NCBI GenBank assembly: GCA_004555705.1
Contig: SFHI01000022.1
Coordinates: 6,492-70,491, forward strand
DNA length: 64,000 nucleotides
From: Clostridiales bacterium
GTDB lineage: Bacteria; Bacillota; Clostridia; Oscillospirales; Oscillospiraceae
Reading direction: 5' to 3'
Position 1 is the stretch's first letter. Every line of letters begins with the position of its first letter. The notes beneath the pieces are model-generated. The model was not told the DNA's origin and searched no databases. It saw only the letters and a list, made by a program, of their open reading frames with translations. The position numbers and the translations under genes were made by a program. Below are positions 61,063 to 64,000 of the stretch, piece by piece.

Positions 61063-61092
61063 CACAGGGCCCGGCACTGCCGGGCCCCTGTG
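61063..61092 (+). terminator. Hairpin between the binding-protein fragment and the GH130 gene
   Basis: CACAGGGCCCGGC-ACT-GCCGGGCCCCTGTG with one bulge, followed by AAAAAAC rather than Ts. Probably a stabilising or attenuating structure. Confidence 0.6.
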
Positions 61093-61130
61093 AAAAAACG
61101 TCCGTAAGCCAACCACAAAGGGACAAGAGT

Positions 61131-62174
61131 ATGAAAAGATACGAACACAATCCAATCATCAGGCCGGAGGATGTGAAGCCCTCCGCGGACGGCATGGAAG
61201 TCATCGGTGTATTCAACGCCGGGGCCAGCCTGTACAACGGGGAGATTATCCTGCTGCTCCGCGTCGCGGAAAAGCCGGTTTCCGGCTCAGCGGACCGGGT
61301 CGCGGTTCCCTATTTCGACGAAGAAACCGAAACGATCCGGATAAAGACCATCCTCAAGTCCGATCCTGACTACGATTTCAGCGACGCCAGAGTAATCAAA
61401 TCACGGTCCGGGCAGAAATACCTGACCTCCATTTCCCATATCCGTGTTGCCAGAAGCACGGACGGCGTACACTTCCGGATTTCGGACACCCCCGCCATCA
61501 GAGCCTTCGATAAATACACGGCCTTCGGCGTGGAGGATCCCCGGGTGACCCGGATCGGCGAGGATTACTATGTCAATTTCAGCGCGGCATCCTATTTCGG
61601 CATCATCACCAGACTGTTCAAGACCCGGGATTTTGAGGAATTCCAGGACCTGGGCAATATTTTCCACCCCGACAACAAGGATGTCGCCATCTTCCCCCGG
61701 AAAATCGGAGAACTCTACTACGCGCTCCACCGTCCCTCCACCTCGGAATACGGAAAGCCCGATATGTGGATCGCCTCCTCGCCGGACCTGGTGCGCTGGG
61801 GCGACCATAAGGTGGTGGCCGCGGTCAGGGAAGGGTCCTGGGAAAGCGCGCGCATGGGCGCGGGGGCGCCGCCGATTCTGACCGAACAGGGCTGGCTGAT
61901 CCTGTACCACGGCGCGGATGAAGCCAACCGGTACTGCATGGGCGCCATGCTCCTGGACGCAGAGCGGCCCTGGCAGGTTCTCAAACGGTTGGAGATGCCC
62001 CTGCTGGAGCCCACGGAGCCCTACGAAACTACCGGCTTCTTCGGAAACGTGATTTTCGTGTGCGGCGCCGTGGAGGCCAAGGAGGAACTGCTCATTTATT
62101 ACGGCGCGGCCGATGACAGCGTCTGCCTCGCCCGCTCCAGCGTGAAGGAGCTATTGGCCCGGATGGGATACTGA
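61131..62174 (+). CDS. Glycoside hydrolase family 130 enzyme (mannoside phosphorylase/mannosidase)
   Basis: 347 residues, a five-bladed beta-propeller. The N terminus KRYEHNPIIRPEDV, NAGASLYNGEIILLLRV, AFGVEDPRVTRIGEDYYVNFS (the Asp of EDPR is the usual general acid) and ARMGAGAPPILTEQGWLILYHGAD are all GH130 hallmarks. GH130 members phosphorolyse or hydrolyse beta-1,4- or beta-1,2-mannosides; which one cannot be told here. It is cytoplasmic, at the end of the operon controlled by the LacI regulator at 58186. It is intact although the genes before it are damaged. Confidence 0.9.
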   Translation: MKRYEHNPIIRPEDVKPSADGMEVIGVFNAGASLYNGEIILLLRVAEKPVSGSADRVAVPYFDEETETIRIKTILKSDPDYDFSDARVIKSRSGQKYLTSISHIRVARSTDGVHFRISDTPAIRAFDKYTAFGVEDPRVTRIGEDYYVNFSAASYFGIITRLFKTRDFEEFQDLGNIFHPDNKDVAIFPRKIGELYYALHRPSTSEYGKPDMWIASSPDLVRWGDHKVVAAVREGSWESARMGAGAPPILTEQGWLILYHGADEANRYCMGAMLLDAERPWQVLKRLEMPLLEPTEPYETTGFFGNVIFVCGAVEAKEELLIYYGAADDSVCLARSSVKELLARMGY

Positions 62175-62180
62175 TGGAGA

Positions 62181-62214
62181 AAAGCTGCGTGGCTCACCGC
62201 CCGCAGCTTTTTTT
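62181..62214 (+). terminator. Terminator of the carbohydrate operon
   Basis: AAAGCTGCG / CGCAGCTTT stem followed by TTTT, 6 bases after the stop. Confidence 0.8.
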
Positions 62215-62240
62215 CACGCCCATCCCTCCTCAGCGCACCC

Positions 62241-62413
62241 CTTGCCCCCTCGTTCGAGGGGGGAGTTTACCGCAGTGCGTTTTCCGCACCCGAAAACCCG
62301 CTTTTCCCACCTGTTGGGGACAAATACCCGTATTCGCCGGGGCTCCAAACGAGACGAAAGCACCGCCGTAACCCCCCTCCGGCAAGACGTCCCCCCTCAA
62401 ACGAGGGGGCAAG
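62241..62413. repeat. Inverted-repeat element unlike types A-E
   Basis: CTTGCCCCCTCGTTCGAGGG (from 62241) and its mirrored partner at 62390-62413 (ACGAGGGGGCAAG) flank about 125 bases. These include GCAGTGCGTTTTCCGCACCC and a CACCTGTTGGGGACAAATAC stretch. It fills the gap before sigK and lacks the AAATTGGTGTTTG ends. A single copy in the window. Confidence 0.65.
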
Positions 62414-62585
62414 AAATGCGCTGCGCATCTGCCGTCAAACAATTGAAAAGGCCTTGTTCACCACCCCCGAAAGGGTGCCGCAGCTGTCCGCCGGATTCCC
62501 TCCGCGTCAAGCCGGAAGGCAAATTCTGAAAAAACGCGGAAAACGGACGAGCCGGGGTGCATAGGGTTGCAGCGGAGGTGGAAAT

Positions 62586-62987
62586 ATGCTCTACGGTGTC
62601 TTTCTGATGCTCAGTTCCCTGCTGTGCTCCCTGCAGCTCTCTGCCGGAAGCTTCCCCCGGCCCCTCACCGCCCAGGAGGAGCGCCACTACCTGACCCTGG
62701 CCCGCGCCGGGGACGAAGACGCCCGCAACATCCTCATTGAGCGCAACCTGCGCCTGGTGGCCCACATCATGAAAAAATACTATGCCCAGACCTCGGATCA
62801 GGAGGACCTGATCTCCATCGGAACCATCGGTCTGATTAAAGGAATCAGCACCTTCGACCCAGAGAAGGGGGTTCGCCTGGCCACCTACGCCGCCAGATGC
62901 GTAGAAAATGCTACCCTAACACCAATGAGTTTAAATCGCGGCATCTTGTACCCCAAGGTTTCAAGCGCCCGGATTGGCGACTTTTAG
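62586..62987 (+). CDS. sigK: RNA polymerase sigma-K factor, N-terminal part, interrupted
   Basis: Residues 1-108 match pro-sigma-K. They comprise a hydrophobic pro-sequence (MLYGVFLMLSSLLCSLQLSA), FPRPLTAQEERHYL, then region 2 with ARNILIERNLRLVAHIMKKY and DLISIGTIGLIKGISTFDPEKG, ending ATYAARCVEN. After GAAAATG (62904-62910) homology stops, and unrelated codons run to 62987. Regions 3 and 4 (about 130 residues) are missing. In B. subtilis and C. difficile the skin element interrupts sigK at this same ENE codon position and is excised in the mother cell. The ATG follows GGAGGTGGAAAT. So this is probably the 5' half of a rearranging sigK. Confidence 0.88.
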   Translation: MLYGVFLMLSSLLCSLQLSAGSFPRPLTAQEERHYLTLARAGDEDARNILIERNLRLVAHIMKKYYAQTSDQEDLISIGTIGLIKGISTFDPEKGVRLATYAARCVENATLTPMSLNRGILYPKVSSARIGDF

Positions 62988-63037
62988 ACAAGGTTTCAGC
63001 GGATTTGTATATCCTTTGCCGCACTCAAAATTCTCAT

Positions 63038-63523
63038 GTGAGGTATGTACCTCTATATATCCTAAGTTTTCCACTGTGTACCCCCAAGCGGATTCTGGAT
63101 GCCCAGGTGTTCTTTCAGAAGTATCGCAGGTATGATGAGATTCAGAATATCCCGGACAGGCTCCGCTGGCTCAGACACAGCAAGGGGCTTATGCAGCGGG
63201 AAGCAGCACAGCTTGCCGGTGTCAGCCGCAGTGTATATATCGATATTGAGTGCGGTATCACAAGACGCCTGCCGGGACACCTGATTCTGAACCTGTCCCA
63301 GTTCTACGGGGTTCCGGTTTCCGACTTCCTGGACGAATACAACCGGTTCCTTTTCGATGGACAAGCCCAACGAATCAGGGCGTACCGAAAGAAGCTGGGC
63401 ATGGGGCGAAAGCCCTTCTGCCGCCATACCGGCATACCGCTGTCCAGTCTGCGCGGCTGGGAGGACGGGAAGAAGGAGGTTAGTTTCAAATATTGGGAGA
63501 AGTACTTTAAGGGGAGGGCATGA
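63038..63523 (+). CDS. Helix-turn-helix (XRE-like) protein, possibly truncated at its start
   Basis: The frame is open from 62897, inside sigK, so the true start is uncertain; a GTG at 63038 is the first plausible one after the junction, with no good ribosome site. From about 63150 the product reads IPDRLRWLRHSKGLMQREAAQLAGVSRSVYIDIECG, a clear XRE-type domain. A second possible helix-turn-helix follows (RKKLGMGRKPFCRHTGIPLSSLRGWEDGKKEVS). Two tandem DNA-binding modules suggest a phage- or element-type regulator. The 5' end may have been cut when the element formed. Confidence 0.65.
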   Translation: MRYVPLYILSFPLCTPKRILDAQVFFQKYRRYDEIQNIPDRLRWLRHSKGLMQREAAQLAGVSRSVYIDIECGITRRLPGHLILNLSQFYGVPVSDFLDEYNRFLFDGQAQRIRAYRKKLGMGRKPFCRHTGIPLSSLRGWEDGKKEVSFKYWEKYFKGRA

Positions 63524-63545
63524 ACTGGATTCTCCTGGATTCTCG

Positions 63546-63574
63546 TTGCATTTATGCAGAAACTGTGGTATGAT
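63546..63574 (+). promoter_or_regulatory. Promoter of the small gene at 63597
   Basis: TTGCAT, 17-base spacer, TATGAT, 23 bases before the start. Confidence 0.68.
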
Positions 63575-63596
63575 AATTACGAAAGAAGGTGATCAC

Positions 63597-63869
63597 ATGA
63601 GTGATATTGCAACTTTGGGAAATGAAGGCGGATTTAGCGTGTTTTCCTATGGAAATCGGGTCATTCGGTTTAAGGCGCCCTATTCCCTGGAACGCTACAC
63701 CTCCGTGAAAGAGCGGGACAATGGATACCTTGTGGTCATGGCAAAATATAGCCACAATCCACAGCCGGAAGAAGAATACATTGATTTGCTTCCGATTCTG
63801 AATGGACTGTATATCAATGGACAGGAGTTTTTGAAACCAATCAAGGGAGTCATGGTTGTCAATTGTTGA
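63597..63869 (+). CDS. Small protein (90 residues) upstream of a DUF4160 gene
   Basis: GAAGGTGATCAC precedes the ATG. The product contains GFSVFSYGNRVIRFKAPYSLERYTSVKERDNGYLVVMA, then EEEYIDLLPILNGLYINGQEFLKPIKGV. DUF4160 genes are usually paired with DUF2442 genes; this protein has the size and the LPIL...F..IKGV end of such partners, but I do not recognise it as DUF2442. It is 33 bases before the DUF4160 gene and clearly co-transcribed. A toxin-antitoxin-like pair is possible but unsupported. Confidence 0.65.
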   Translation: MSDIATLGNEGGFSVFSYGNRVIRFKAPYSLERYTSVKERDNGYLVVMAKYSHNPQPEEEYIDLLPILNGLYINGQEFLKPIKGVMVVNC

Positions 63870-63902
63870 TATTGGGCAGATTATGACGAGGGGGAATACG
63901 AA

Positions 63903-64000
63903 ATGCCAGAAATTTGCAGATTTTATGGAATTATCATCAAAATGTTCTTCAAGCCTAAGGAGCATGAACCGAGCCATCTTCATGCGCTTTATGGGGAGCA
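63903..64000 (+). CDS. DUF4160 protein, cut by the window end
   Basis: The visible 32 residues, MPEICRFYGIIIKMFF then HEPSHLHALYGE, match the DUF4160 signature (a hydrophobic IxM strand, then H-x-P-x-H-x-H-A-x-Y). GAGGGGG lies upstream. The gene continues past 64000. These small proteins are frequent on mobile elements and next to DUF2442 genes. Confidence 0.8.
   Translation, partial: MPEICRFYGIIIKMFFKPKEHEPSHLHALYGE

Larger units (their letters stand above)
62910..64000 (+). mobile_element. Presumed left part of a sigK-intervening (skin-like) element
   Basis: The boundary is defined by loss of sigK homology at 62910. The 1.1 kb visible is AT-richer than the rest of the window. It encodes a helix-turn-helix protein, a small protein and a DUF4160 protein, all common on mobile DNA. 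The recombinase and right junction would lie beyond the window. Confidence 0.55.

Overview
The window reads as chromosome from a GC-rich, spore-forming member of the Clostridia, most likely Oscillospirales. The evidence is Gram-positive style lipoproteins and ribosome binding sites, a T-box leader, a pro-sigma-K gene, and strong TTGACA/TATAAT promoters. That taxonomic placement is inference from gene content. Most genes are compact and lie in short co-directional operons. The space between them is filled with palindromic repeats.

Layout. 0-7 kb: a membrane protein, a uracil permease (minus strand), and a four-gene O-acyltransferase locus (SGNH hydrolase, DUF4358, MBOAT, DHHW protein). 7-12.5 kb: rsmA, a YjjG-type HAD phosphatase, a phosphodiester glycosidase-domain protein and a large membrane protein. 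12.7-14.8 kb: thrS (minus strand) behind a T-box. 15-22 kb: a phosphorus/nucleotide salvage block (surE, phnD-phnC-phnE-phnE, a 5'-nucleotidase-like enzyme). 22-24 kb: aspS, broken by an internal deletion. 24-26.5 kb: a zinc-ribbon membrane protein, a MerR-like protein, tRNA-Lys and tRNA-Gln. 27-33 kb: an oligopeptide ABC operon (oppBCDF, then the binding protein). 33.7 kb: a VanY-like carboxypeptidase.

35-44 kb holds a nine-gene array: two TerY-like vWA proteins, a Ser/Thr kinase-like protein, a PP2C-like phosphatase and five membrane proteins. Four of the five carry zinc ribbons, and two of these end in predicted extracellular RCC1-like or BspA-like repeat domains. It looks like an expanded TerY-P (vWA/kinase/phosphatase) signalling module without TerC/TerD. 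44-46 kb: a GntR/ABC exporter operon. 47-54 kb: esterase, UroD-like, CocE-like and MFS genes plus a LacI regulator. 54-57 kb: a vWA protein, an ADP-ribosylglycohydrolase and a macro-domain protein. 57-62 kb: a LacI regulator facing a carbohydrate operon whose middle is missing (a 49-codon fragment fused to the 3' part of a solute-binding protein, then a GH130 enzyme). At 62.6 kb, sigK stops exactly where the skin element interrupts sigK in other spore formers, and the remaining 1.1 kb looks like imported DNA.

The most unusual feature is a set of 23 intergenic elements. They share an end sequence (AAATTGGTGTTTG ... CAAACACCAATTT) but carry at least four unrelated palindromic cores. The ends covary, one hairpin arm occurs in both orientations, and a separate 160-bp MITE with 4-bp target duplications has inserted into one of the ends. 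Two abrupt breaks (aspS and the solute-binding protein) may be real deletions or assembly errors and need read-level checking.
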